Source: Eucalyptus grandis (lineage: Eukaryota; Streptophyta; Magnoliopsida; Myrtales; Myrtaceae). Taken from it: a stretch of DNA of 64,000 bases. Below the pieces are notes generated by a model that did not search any database, was not told the DNA's origin, and saw nothing but the letters and a program-made list of their open reading frames with translations. The stretch covers positions 13,974,199 to 14,038,198 of the forward strand of contig NC_052621.1 of assembly GCF_016545825.1 (NCBI RefSeq). Reading direction: 5' to 3'. A program made the translations under genes and the position numbers. This document shows, piece by piece, positions 34,946 through 45,499 of the stretch (position 1 is the stretch's first letter; the number at the start of each line of letters is the position of its first letter).

Positions 34946-35650
34946 GATAAATACGGACCACAGGGAGAAGCTGAGAAAGGTATATATTGCCTTTGATTAG
35001 AGAAGCGGAAAGGCATCCACTTGTTTGTTTGATCCAATGTATAATTTTCATTTGTCCCAAAAATAGTTATCTTTAAACTTTCTAAAAAGAGTGTATGGAC
35101 ATACCCTCTATCGTTAGAAGTATTAATATGATCAGGACATCAAACATGAATTATTTACATAAATAGGTGTCATGCCAGCTTTTAATAAATAATAAATAAA
35201 GGAAAAACATAGGTGTCGTAACTTACCGGGGAAAATATAGCAAACGACGTTCATTAGATAAGATGCATTTTATAAAAAAATTTATTATTTTTCTTTCTTC
35301 AAGGAAAAGAGCACACACTTTGCACGAAGAAAAAAAATACAACAAAATCTATCAATTCAGAAATAGATATGTCCTTTTATTTTTAATAAAGAAATTGGGC
35401 CTCTTTAGGGGACATAGACTTAAATTTTTGAAGAAATAAGAGAGATTTAATTTGACGAAAATAAAATAATTAAAATTGAAAAGTGCTAGCGATTTGAGAT
35501 AATTAAGATATTCCATGCCCCAATGGCACGTATCTCCACTATCTGACCTATTTTTTGTTGACCAGACTTAATCTAGCAAATCAATTAGAAATTGATAATT
35601 AAAAAATAGGTAGGACCTGAAGGTGCCTGGAGTGCTTGTGAGATTGTAAA
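34946..35650. other. right flank of unit A
   Basis: AT-rich and without ORFs. It matches 55290-55910 and 56290-56370 in unit B (for example GGAAAGGCATCCACTTGT at about 35010 and 55325), marking it as part of the duplicated unit. Confidence 0.65.
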
Positions 35651-36207
35651 TGGATCCCAATTTGGAAATAGGACGCAGCTTTAACTTTGAAAAAGGAAAT
35701 GAACAAAAAACAATGGAAGGAATATTGTCGGTATATCAAAGGAAGAGTCGGCTCGACTTGCTTATTTTAGATCTCACTGTTGGAGACAATTACAACTTTA
35801 TTTTTCTCCTTTTTCTCCTTTTCTCTTCTTTTATGATGCTGGTTAAATCCTGTTCAGGATTTATATGAGGCAACAGCTGAGATTACCGATGCAGACCCCT
35901 GCACATCTCTCACGACTCGTCTACTCTCAGTTCAAACTGGAGATTGCGTGTGTATATATATGTAAGACCAGAGCTCTTTGACTTTTGTTAGTGATGGGCA
36001 TTCTATTCTTCATCACGCTTTAGCCTTTTCTTCTTTATCTTTAATTACTCCTCTTCCAAGCATCGTCGTTGGACCTGTCACACTGCCCCGCATCCCTCAG
36101 GAGATGATCTACCAGTTTGAAGTCAGAGAGAGAGAGAGAGAGTCTTCTTTTGTCATCTGGTGCTTCTTGCTTTCGAGCTTTAACACTGTTTGTTTCCACT
36201 TTTAACT
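35651..36207. other. left half of a second upstream block
   Basis: 35651-35970 shows no gene. 35970-36207 matches 34370-34560, including the CACTTTAGCC-like words, a GA run at 36127-36141 and a GGTGCTTCTTGCTTTCGA word. The match stops where the DNA transposon begins at 36211 and resumes at 45110. Confidence 0.7.
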
Positions 36208-36210
36208 TTA

Positions 36211-36839
36211 GGGTCCGTTCGTTTCGCAGAAATAACTTCCGAAAAAATATTTTCCGAAATTTCCGGTATTCGGATGGTAGAAAATAGACGGTCAAAGAAA
36301 ATATTTTCCGGTCATCGGAAAATTCCTTTGTAACACTGTGGAAAATGATTTCCCCTTTCCAAAAGAGGAAATCATTTTCCACGGCCTTTCGTGCGGAGGA
36401 AATCATTTTCCCTTACGCATGGACTCTCGCACCCTTCTTTCCCTAGGGTTTCTCTAATCTCATCTCCTCCTCCTTCGGAGCATCCCCTCATCGCACGATC
36501 AACGGACTCTGCTGAGTCGCACACTCGCCTCGGACGGTTTCCCCTCGCCGGAAGCAAAGAATATCCGCGATCCAAGTACGCGCCTCTCGCTTCGGCCGCC
36601 GGATGGTTTTCCCCTGGCCAGCCGCATGAATCGCCGACATTTGACTTCATGTCTCTACTCTGTTTTCACTTCTTTCCTTTGCCCGGATGTTTCGGATTCT
36701 CGATTTACTCATGTTGCAGAAATTGTTTGCGGATGTGATTTTGCTGTTGTGCTGTTCTTTGATCTCGGTGGCGATTGTGGTCTGAGCTGCGCTCGCCCAG
36801 GTGTTTCCTAAATGCGCGGAACGTCTCTGGACAGTGATG
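36211..36839 (+). other. left arm of the PIF/Harbinger-like element
   Basis: After the terminal repeat comes a palindrome-rich subterminal stretch to about 36410. A less AT-rich part with CCCTAGGGTTT at about 36441 follows, resembling a plant 5' UTR. No complete ORF is recognised. The chromovirus starts at 36840 after GATG. Confidence 0.6.
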
Positions 36840-37434
36840 TGACACGGCCCACGGACAAAGCATGATCCAAGATCGTCCGTGACAAGCTGTGTCACGCACA
36901 AGGGGTTGCTCGAGAGCAGCCCGCGATCGACCTAGGGGCAGAACGAGCGAAAGGCCCATGCGCAGCCCATGAGTGACCCACGAATGATGTTCGAGCAGCC
37001 TGTGACGATTCGGCTGGTCGCGTGTCAGACGGACCTGCAACCCTGATCTCGCTTCTGACACACGCCCATGGTCTGCCCAAGGCCTGGCGCGCGCGACCCC
37101 TAGGCTTCCGTGCGACCCATGGACTCCCCAAGGACCTGCCGTGTGCAGACCATCGAGTAGCCTTCGAGTAGCCTGTTGTATAGCTTGTAATGATGATACG
37201 GATTCAAAGTGAACCGTTGGATCGGAGGGACGATCCACGGCTGAGATATGACCCGCTCATGTATAAATAGGGATCCATCTCCCACTTTGTAAACAGTTCG
37301 TTCACAAGAAATATACACTCTCTTTGCCCATTTGATTCTTGTGTTCGAGCGTGCGTGTGTGTAAGGCTGACTTGGGATCACCGATCCTAAGGCCGCGCGG
37401 TGTTTGATTGACCGAAATTGATCGACCCGTGACA
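36840..37434 (+). repeat. 5' LTR of the chromovirus
   Basis: 595 bp with TATAAATA at 37262-37269, the probable promoter. It ends CCGTGACA immediately before the primer binding site. Confidence 0.95.
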
Positions 37435-37436
37435 AG

Positions 37437-37450
37437 TGGTATCAGAGCCA
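37437..37450 (+). other. primer binding site of the chromovirus
   Basis: TGGTATCAGAGCCA lies two bases after the LTR and matches the initiator-Met tRNA 3' end. Confidence 0.9.
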
Positions 37451-37463
37451 ACATTCCAAACGC

Positions 37464-37881
37464 AATGGCTGATCCTCGCGCTGATGTTCCAGTCGTTCAA
37501 GGTGATGAACGTGAAGATCGTGGACGTCCAACCGAGAGGACTACCCGGTCAAAGAAGGCCCGTGCTGCCTCGTGTGCGAGGGATTCGAAGGGAGACCTTG
37601 ACAACCGTCTGACGGCCCTAGAGGAGACCGTGATGGATGTCCAGGCGTTGATGGACGACCTGCACCAGGCCGTCGAAGGAGCGGAAGCTGGTAGGGAGGA
37701 GTTCTTGGCCGAAGTGCAAGAGCTCCAAGTCGGCATGGGAGAGCTCTGTGCCGAGGTGCAAGGATCCTTCATGCACGAGTTGCAGCAGCGGGATGAGACT
37801 TGGGAGGCCGCGATGGCGGCCATGCGAGCGGAAATGACAGAGATGAAGGGCAAGCTCGTGGAGCTTGAAGCGGACGCGTGA
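37464..37881 (+). pseudogene. chromovirus gag, N-terminal part (frameshifted)
   Basis: 139 codons from the ATG at 37464. A charged N-terminus is followed by heptad-like sequence (LDNRLTALEETVMDVQALMD onward), so a coiled coil is likely. The frame ends at 37881, and the rest of gag continues in the frame starting near 37865. In relatives gag-pol is usually one ORF, so I infer a one-base indel near 37865-37880 rather than a programmed shift, though the latter is not excluded. Confidence 0.85.
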
Positions 37882-40800
37882 ACGGGGTGATCACCGTGCG
37901 CCCCATGCCAATGCACCCAAACCAAAGGAGTTCAAGGGCTCCCGGGTGGCAAAGGACGTGGACAACTTCCTGTGGTACATGGAACGGTACTTCCAGACCA
38001 TGGGAACAACCGACGACGTGATCCGGGTGAACACCGCAGCCATGTATTTATCTGATGATGCGCTGTTGTGGTGGAGACGTCGGTCGGATGGTAAGAATGG
38101 CGATCCTATCGTGACATGGGCTCGGTTCGTCGAAGAATTTCGGCGAACCTACTATCCGGCTTATGCGGAGGAAGAAGCCCGAGGTGAACTCAAGTGCCTA
38201 GAGCAAAAGGGCGGAGTTCGTGACGATGTGAAGTGGTTCTCGGAGCTGCTGCTCCAAATTCCGTCCATGACCGAGACGGAGGCGTTCCACCAGTTCATGG
38301 GCGGACTCAAACCTTGGGTCAAACAGGAGCTCAAACGGTGCAATGCAACGGACCTCACCACAGCCACTTCTGTGGCCGAGTCCCTTGTCGAATATAGATT
38401 GGCAACAACCGCCAAGCCCGATTCTCGACCGAGAGAAAAGGCCATTGGTGGGGGAGATCGAGGCCGATTCCCTCGACCGAATGCTGGCAGACCGCTTCCG
38501 ACCCCTCATAGGAATCAACCCGAGTCGAGCCATGGAGGATACCAACGCAAGGTACGCACATACAAGTGCTTCTTTTGTGACGGTCCCCATATGGCTCGGG
38601 ATTGCCCGAAGAGAGGAAAGCTGGCGGCCCTGTGTAAGGAGGACAAGCCGCGAGAGGAGGCACGGTTGGGATCGTTGCGGATCCTCGGAACGATCAAGGC
38701 CAAAAAGGCCAAAGAATCGAAAAGAATGATGTTCGTAGACATGAAGATCGGAGGTACCACGATGAGCGCACTTGTGGATACCGGGGCGTCCGATCTATTC
38801 ATATCCAAAGAGGTCGCGAAGAAGCTGCGTCTTCCGGTCGAGGCAAATGAGTCCGGTTGGCTCAAGACGGTGAATTCCAGAGAAGTCCCGACCAGCGGCA
38901 TGGCCAGGGGCATGGAGTTCCACCTAGGTCCTTGGACCAGCAAAGAAGATATCGAGGTAATTCCCCTTGACGACTATGACTTCGTACTCGGCTTAGGATT
39001 CCTCGACCGGATCAATGCGGGTGTCATGCCCTTCGCGGACTGTATATGTATCTTGGACAAGCGGTGCCAATGCATGGTCCCGATTTACCGCGAATCGGGA
39101 CGAGATCGAAAGATGTTATCGGCTATGCAGCTATCCAAAGGGCTGAAGAAAGGCGAGGTGACCTTCTTGGCGGCATTGAAGGAGGAGGGCGCGGAGGAAG
39201 GCCCGGTACCGAAAGAAGTATCCCGAGTCCTCGATGCCTTCCAAGATGTGATGCCACCCGAGCTCCCCAAGAAGCTGCCTCCCCGGAGAGAGGTCGACCA
39301 TCGAATTGAGTTGGTGCCCGATGCTCGACCACCGACCATGGCTCCCTATCGCATGGCCCCGCCCGAGTTGGAAGAGTTGAGGAAACAGCTCAAAGAGCTA
39401 CTGGATGCTGGATATGTTCGACCATCCAAGGCCCCGTTTGGTGCCCCGGTCTTGTTCCAAAAGAAGCACGACGGATCCCTCCGTATGTGTATCGATTACC
39501 GGGCATTGAACAAGCTGACCGTAAAAAATAAGTACTCGATTCCCCTCATTGCTGACTTGTTTGATCAGCTCAGAGAAGCCCGATGGTTCTCCAAACTCGA
39601 CCTTCGATCGGGATACTATCAAATGCGGATTGCCGAGGAGGATGAGTCGAAGACAACATGTGTGACCTGCTATGGATCATACGAGTTCCTCGTCATGCCA
39701 TTTAGCTTGACCAACGCGCTAGCTACGTTTTACACACTCGTGAACAAGGTACTACATCCGTTCCTTAATCGGTTCGTTGTAGTTTATCTTGATGATATAG
39801 TGATATATAGCCGGACGCTTGAGGAGCATGTTGAACATTTGAGTCGAGTTTTTCGAACCCTCCGAGAGAACGACTTGTATGTGAAACGAGAGAAGTGTGC
39901 CTTTGCACAAAAAGAGATCCCGTTCCTCGAGCACATCGTCGGGGGCGGACATGTGCGGATGGACCCAGCCAAGATCCATGCTATTGTTGATTGGGAGTCA
40001 CCAACCAAGGTGACAGAGCTGAGATCCTTTCTCGGTCTCACGAACTACTATCGACACTTCATCCGAGAGTATTCGCGCCTCACCGTGCCACTCACAGACA
40101 TGCTGAAGAAAGAAAGGCCGTGGGAGTGGACGGATCGGTGTCAAGAGACATTCGAGCGGTTGAAGCGGGCCATGACCGAGGAGCCGGTTCTTGCGCTGCC
40201 CGACTAAACCAAGCCATATGAGGTAGAGACCGATGCTTCTGATTTTGCCATCAGTGGTGTCTTGATGCAGGAAGGTCATCCGGTGGCCTTCGAGTCCCGA
40301 AAGTTGAATGATGCGGAGCGGCGATACACAGTCCAAGAGAAGGAAATGACTGCGGTGGTGCACTGCCTCCGCACATGGAGGCACTATCTCTTGGGATCTC
40401 AGTTCGTCGTGAGAACCGATAATGTGGCTACGAGCTACTTCCAAACTCAGAAGAAGCTCAGCCCAAAACAAGCTCGGTGGCAAGACTTCCTGGCCAAGTT
40501 TGATTATGCGCTGGAATACAAGCCCGGAAAATCCAACTCCGTGATTGACGCCTTAAGCAGGAAGTTCGAATTGGCCAGTGCGATGAGTCGACCCGACTGT
40601 CCATGGGTTGATCGTATCAAGGAAGGGCTAAAGCATGATCAAACAGCCCAAGCCCTCCTTCGATACGCCTAAGAAGGCTTGACGAGAAGATTTTGGCTCG
40701 AGGATGACCTCCTCTACACCAAAGGACGGCGACTCTATGTGCCGCTCCACGGGAAACTTTGAAATGAAGTCCTAAAAGAGTGCCACGACTCCAAATGGGC

Positions 40801-42064
40801 AGGACATCCGAGAATCCACCGCACCATGGCCCTTGTTGAAGATCAATACTACTGGCCGCACATGCGGAACGATGTGGAAGCATATGTGCGGACATGTCTT
40901 GTCTGCCAACAAGACAAGATAGAGCAATGGTCCCCCGCGGGACTCCTTGAGCCGTTGCCTATCCCGGAACGTCCATGGGAGAGCGTCTCCTTGGACTTCA
41001 TTGTGAATTTGCCCAAGTCCGAAGGATGTCAAACCCTCATGGTCGTGGTGGATCGCCTCTCCAAATATGCGACGTTCGTGCCAACAACAAAGGAATGCCC
41101 AGCCGAGGAAGCTGCCAAACTGTTCCTCAAGTATGTCAAGTATTGGGGCGTTCCACGCACGATTGTGAGTGATCGCGACCCTCGATTCACCGGTCGGTTT
41201 TGGACCGAGCTCTTCAAATTGCTAGGAATGAGCCTCAACCTTTTCACCAGCATGCATCCACAGACCGACGGACAGACCGAGCGGGTGAATGGGTTGCTGG
41301 AAATCTATCTTCGGCACTATGTGAGCAACACGCAAGTAAACTGGGCACTGCTGATCGATGTGGCCCAATTTTCTTACAACTTGCAGCGGAGAGAGTCCAC
41401 GAACCAGAGTCCGTTCAAGATCATGACCGGGCAGTAGCCGCTCACACCAAGCGCAATCGCCTCGGGTTATCGAGGGAGCAGCCCGTCCCCGTATAAGCTC
41501 GCTAAAGAGTGGGGTGAGCAAGCTGACTTAGCTCGGGCATGTCTGGATAGGGCCGCGAGACGCACAAAGAAATGGGCCGACAAAAAGCGACGGCATGTGG
41601 AGTTTCAGGTCGGGGACTTGGTGCTGGCCAAATTGCACCTCGTCCTTCGGTACAAGAATGTGAACAAAGGGCTAATCTGTCGCTATGAGGGCCCTTTCCG
41701 AGTGATACAGCGGATCGAGAAGGTGGCGTACAAGCTGGACTTACCGCCCAAGTTCAGACTCCACCCTGTGTTCCACGTGAGCATGTTAAAACCGTTTCAT
41801 GTGGACAAGGATGATCCGGATCGGGGCACATCACAACGAGCGCCCCTTGGGGCAAAAACCTCCTATGATCAGGATGTCGAGTGCATCATGGCCGATCGGA
41901 TCATACGGAAGAAATATCGGGCACCAAGGAAGGAATGCCTCGTCCGGTGGAGAGGCCTTCCCGAGAGTGAAGCAAGCTGGGAACCCTCCGAGGCTCTGTG
42001 GCAATTCAAGAAGCACATCGAAGCCTTCCATGCCACGAACGCGACGAGGGTGTCGCCTGATTAG
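37865..42064 (+). pseudogene. chromovirus gag-pol in one frame with four stops
   Basis: A single reading frame runs 4.2 kb with no indel, interrupted only by TAA at 40205, TAA at 40670, TGA at 40760 and TAG at 41434. Domains: gag core (about 37980-38290); CCHC knuckle at 38567-38605; aspartic protease with LVDTGAS near 38770; RT with YLDDIVIYS at 39784; RNase H at about 40210-40560; integrase zinc-binding HHCC (40780-40915) and core with SLDF, SDRDPRF and TDGQTERVN; a C-terminal chromodomain (CLVRWRGLPESEASWEPSEA) to about 42030. The chromodomain can direct integration to particular chromatin. The exact lineage (Tekay, Galadriel or Reina) is not resolved. Confidence 0.93.
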
Positions 42065-42075
42065 GTGGGGGAGAA

Positions 42076-42670
42076 TGACACGGCCCACGGACAAAGCATG
42101 ATCCAAGATCGTCCGTGACAAGCCGTGTCACGCACAAGGGGTTGCCCAAGAGCAGCCCGCGATTGACCTAGGGGCAGAACGAGCGAAAGGCCCATGCGCA
42201 GCCCATGAGCGACCCACGAATGAAGTTCGAGCAGCTTGTGATGATTCGGCAGGTCACGTGTCAGACGAACCTACAACCCTGATCTCGCTTCTGACACATG
42301 CCCATGGTCTGCCCAAGGCCTGGCGCGCGCGACCCCTGGGCTTCCGTGCGACCCATGGACTCCCCAAGGACCTGCCGTGTGCAGACCATCAAGTAGCCTT
42401 CGAGTAGCCTATTGTATAACTTGTAATGATGATACAGATTCAAAGTGAACCGTTGGATCGGAGGGACGATCCACGGCCGAGATATGACCCGCTCATGTAT
42501 AAATAGGGATCCCTCTCCCACTTTGTAAACAGTTCATTCACAAGCAATATACACTGTCTTTGCCCATTCGGTTCTTGTGTTCAAGTGTGCGTGTGTGTAA
42601 GGCTGACTTGGGATCACTAATCTTAAGGCCGCGCGGTGTTTGATCAACCGAAATTGATCGACCCGTGACA
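42076..42670 (+). repeat. 3' LTR of the chromovirus
   Basis: 595 bp with TATAAATA at 42498-42505. It is preceded by the purine-rich GGTGGGGGAGAA at 42064-42075, the polypurine tract. Confidence 0.95.
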
Positions 42671-44088
42671 GATGCATTCCGTTTTTTCTGGATTTTCGAG
42701 ATTGTGTTGTCGGGAGGTGCAGAGATGATGGTGTCTGGACAGGAGGAGATTGTATCTTCAGGATGCATATGCTTCTCGTTCGCGAATGTCCGCTAATTTT
42801 GTCTAGGATCATCAGCCTTTTCATCATTCGCTTGGAGCTTCAGTGAATATGCATTGTTTTTTTTTTTTTTTTGTGATGATCATTTCTTCATTGTGGACCT
42901 CGCTGTCGTATCATGTTGATTTTTGTAGCTTTGAAGTTCTAGTTCTCCCTTGTTCTCTTTGTGCCGTTTGGGCTGCTTGATGATGGGACTCGTGGTCGGT
43001 TACCTAAGCGTGGCGACGCACGTCCCGGAGGTTTACTTCTGGGGCAGTCACCTTTCCCCTGGAAATCGATTCGATGCTCTTTGAGAAGAAATAGCTTCTC
43101 AATGTGCTGCAATTATCATTACATGCCCTTCTTTCAGGCAATTTGGCAATCGGCCCGAAAAATTTCGCCTTTAAAAATAAGTGCTGTGCTGGTGGTCCAG
43201 CTGTGTTCTGTGTGTGTCTAGGGAGTGATAAGAGTTACGGAGCGTGTGCCAGTTATAGGAATCACATGTTGTTTAATGAGATTACAGCTCCATGATTCTA
43301 TACTCATAAACACTTATTCTACACCTTTGTTTAGTATTGTTTGATCATTCTTTTCACTATGGCTGCCCATTAGAAGTTTGAGCGTAGCTCTTTTTTAACC
43401 AACGAAAGGTGATTATAGCATTTGGAATATCAAATTTTTGACTATTAGCCATATGAGTGGCGTGGTTGCTGTTTTTATTGTCTGAATAGACTGAAATCTG
43501 GTGATATTGATCACATTCCCTATTGACAAAAGAAAAGACATCCACCGAGTCACTATCTCAACTTACTTTTCGACTTTTTGTTTTCAGTCCCATTTGCATT
43601 ATAGGATTTTTGAATGCTTACGTTTTGCCTTTATTTTCAGTACGTGCTCCTGTTTGCATTCCATTAGCAAGTTTTGCTAACTCTGTTTTTGTTTCTGGTT
43701 GTCCCTCCTTTGTGGGTTTTCTTGATACTTGGCAGTAAGGGTATTTCAGCTTCTGCTTTGCCCTACAAGAGGACTCCTCTAAGCTGGCTCAAGATTTCTT
43801 CTCAAGATGTAAGAATATTTTCAGCTGCATTTGTTTGTTTTTGTGGGATAATGGGTAGTTTGTAGCTGTCGCCTTCCTCTTAGGATCTGGTATAAGATGT
43901 GTAAAATGAAGACTATTTTACTTGTTCGTATATAGAGGCTCACATGTCAATAGATTTTGTTCATATCAAGTTGAAAATAGTTGAGCATATTATCATCTGC
44001 TGTCCCCTATTTTTTTTACTCTTCTAGTATTTCTCTTCTTGTATTTCACATGCATTTTGTGTTTAATGATTAATGTGTTCCAATATAG
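42671..44088 (+). other. middle of the PIF/Harbinger-like element (intron-like)
   Basis: T-rich DNA with no conserved ORF. It ends in TTCCAATATAG just before the transposase ATG at 44089, so it looks like the first intron or leader of the transposase gene. Confidence 0.5.
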
Positions 44089-44451
44089 ATGGATAACAAA
44101 ATTCAAGCGGTGGTAACGAGTGCAACTGCAGCGGTTATGACAGTTATCACATTAGTTATGGATGATTATGATCATTCGGAGAATCGCATACCGAGATAGC
44201 CTCATGTGAATCGAGATTATGAGAGAGAGTTATATATGAATCGTGTGTTATATAGTGGTGATACTCATTGTGTAGATCAAATACGGATGACACCAAATGC
44301 TTTTTTAGACCTTTGTAAGGTACTTGGTGCAAGTAACTTGTTGCGTTCTACTGTAAATGTTTCTATTATGGAGCAAGTTATGGTATTTTGTCATATCATT
44401 GGACATAATGTGAGGTTTTCCCTCTCTTTTTATTTCCTCTTGTTTGATTAG
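44089..44451 (+). pseudogene. PIF/Harbinger transposase, N-terminal exon
   Basis: An ATG right after an acceptor-like AATATAG opens MDNKIQAVV and then, in the same frame after a TAG at 44197-44199, NRDYERELYMNRVLYSGDTH and CVDQIRMTPNAFLDLCKVLG with MEQVMVFCHIIGHNVR. This is the N-terminal region common to plant Harbinger transposases and ALP1-like proteins, the part before the DDE nuclease. A donor-like GAGGTTTT follows HNVR. The nuclease domain is absent; the dehydrogenase fragment lies where it would be expected. Confidence 0.8.
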
Positions 44452-44589
44452 AGGAGTTCAAAGTGGAGCTTTTACTCAGATTTCTCTTTCTTGGTTTGCT
44501 CTGGATTACTGGGCACACCTCATTTTGAACATACCGGAAAGTCTTCAAAGAATTCATCCACTGCTCACGCAATTTAACAATTTTAGTGA

Positions 44590-44985
44590 GAAAGAGTTGG
44601 GGATCAGCGTGAACTTGACGGGCGTCTTCTTAGGGACCAAGCACGTTGCTCGAGCCATGATGCCGTCGCGGGGCGGAAGCATCATCAATGTCGGCAGCGT
44701 CAGCTCGAGCGTGGGCGGGGTCGCGTCCCACGCGTACACCAGCTCCAAGCACGCCGTCATGGGGCTCAAGAGGAACGTGGCCACGGAGCTCGGGCGATAT
44801 GGAATTTGCGTGAACTGTGTCTCGCCTCATTTCATTTTAGCACCATTGACGAAGGAGTTCTTCAAAATCGACGAGAGTGCAGGAGTCCGAGTGTATTCTA
44901 ACTTGGATGGGAGTGAGTCTACAGGAAGAAGATGTGGCGAAGGCTGCTGTGTATCTGGGGAGTGACGAGTCCAAGTACACTGGAA
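44590..44985 (+). pseudogene. captured short-chain dehydrogenase/reductase (SDR) fragment
   Basis: The frame reads VNLTGVFLGTKHVARAMMP, IINVGSVSSSVGGVASHAYT and SSKHAVMGLKRNVATELGRY, matching plant NAD-dependent SDRs of the secoisolariciresinol/xanthoxin dehydrogenase type. The catalytic Tyr-xxx-Lys is present (codons 44735 and 44747), as is the catalytic serine region. The N-terminal cofactor-binding TGxxxGxG part is missing. Near 44905 the frame slips, and LQEEDVAKAAVYLGSDESKY continues in another frame until element-terminal palindromic DNA begins at about 44986. The fragment is GC-rich beside AT-rich neighbours. It lies inside the Harbinger-like element, so I infer transposon capture. Confidence 0.88.
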
Positions 44986-45109
44986 AACATTTTCCGAAAC
45001 ATTTTCAGGTTTTACCCGAATACCGGAAAATATTGTCATTTTCTTGGAAAATGACTTCCGGGAAAATATTTTCCGAAATTGGTCCATTTTCCGCGAAACG
45101 AAGGGACCC

Positions 45110-45460
45110 TTAGCCTCATTCACATTTCTCTCTTTTTCATTGTCTTGCAGGTTCCATGAATAAGTACAAGAGCCAAGGCTTACAACAAACAAGAGCCCTC
45201 ACATCTACTATTCAGACGCTGACAACTATAATCCTAAAGCATCACACGTTGGACAGAGTTAAGACAGTTTAGAACATCATCCAACCTCAATGTAGTAGCT
45301 TCATTCCTTCGTGATAAATGTGCAAACTAATAGCATCAAAGCAAATTGGACACTAGTTTGGCGAACAACCAGAATACCAAACCAAAGCACAAATCTGATG
45401 CAATGCAAATCCAGTTCCAAACTTTCTGCACTAAACCTGATCAACAACAAAAGAAATTTG
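45110..45460. repeat. right half of the second upstream block
   Basis: It continues the 34560-34940 homology from TTAGCCTCATTCACATTTC, directly after the transposon end. Together with 35970-36207 it reconstitutes one copy of the block. No coding signal is seen. Confidence 0.8.
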
Positions 45461-45499
45461 AAAAAATCACAATGAACGCTGTTTGTGCGCGAGGCCGGG

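Larger units (their letters stand above)
36840..42670 (+). mobile_element. Ty3/gypsy chromovirus nested in the Harbinger-like element
   Basis: 5831 bp with two LTRs of exactly 595 bp (36840-37434 and 42076-42670), both TGACACGG...CCGTGACA. GATG flanks both sides (36836-36839 and 42671-42674); a fifth base does not match. Gag, protease, RT, RNase H, integrase and a C-terminal chromodomain appear in gypsy order. I count about 30 differences between the LTRs by eye (about 5%), mostly transitions. Coding is broken by a gag frameshift and four in-frame stops. Confidence 0.95.
36211..45109 (+). mobile_element. PIF/Harbinger-like DNA transposon carrying a captured host gene fragment
   Basis: 8899 bp, about 3.06 kb without the nested chromovirus. 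It starts GGGTCCGTTCGTTTCGCAG and ends, reverse-complemented, GGGTCCCTTCGTTTCGCGG. It is flanked by TTA on both sides (36208-36210 and 45110-45112), the target duplication of the PIF/Harbinger superfamily. The uninterrupted paralogous site is at about 34560. Subterminal DNA at both ends is full of GGAAAATATTTTCCGAAA-like palindromes. The interior holds a transposase N-terminal exon and a dehydrogenase fragment; the catalytic transposase part is missing, so it is not autonomous. Confidence 0.87.

Noticed and set aside
44590..44985. Functional short-chain dehydrogenase gene
   Set aside because: The cofactor-binding N-terminus is missing, the frame breaks near 44905 and the end runs into transposon terminal DNA.
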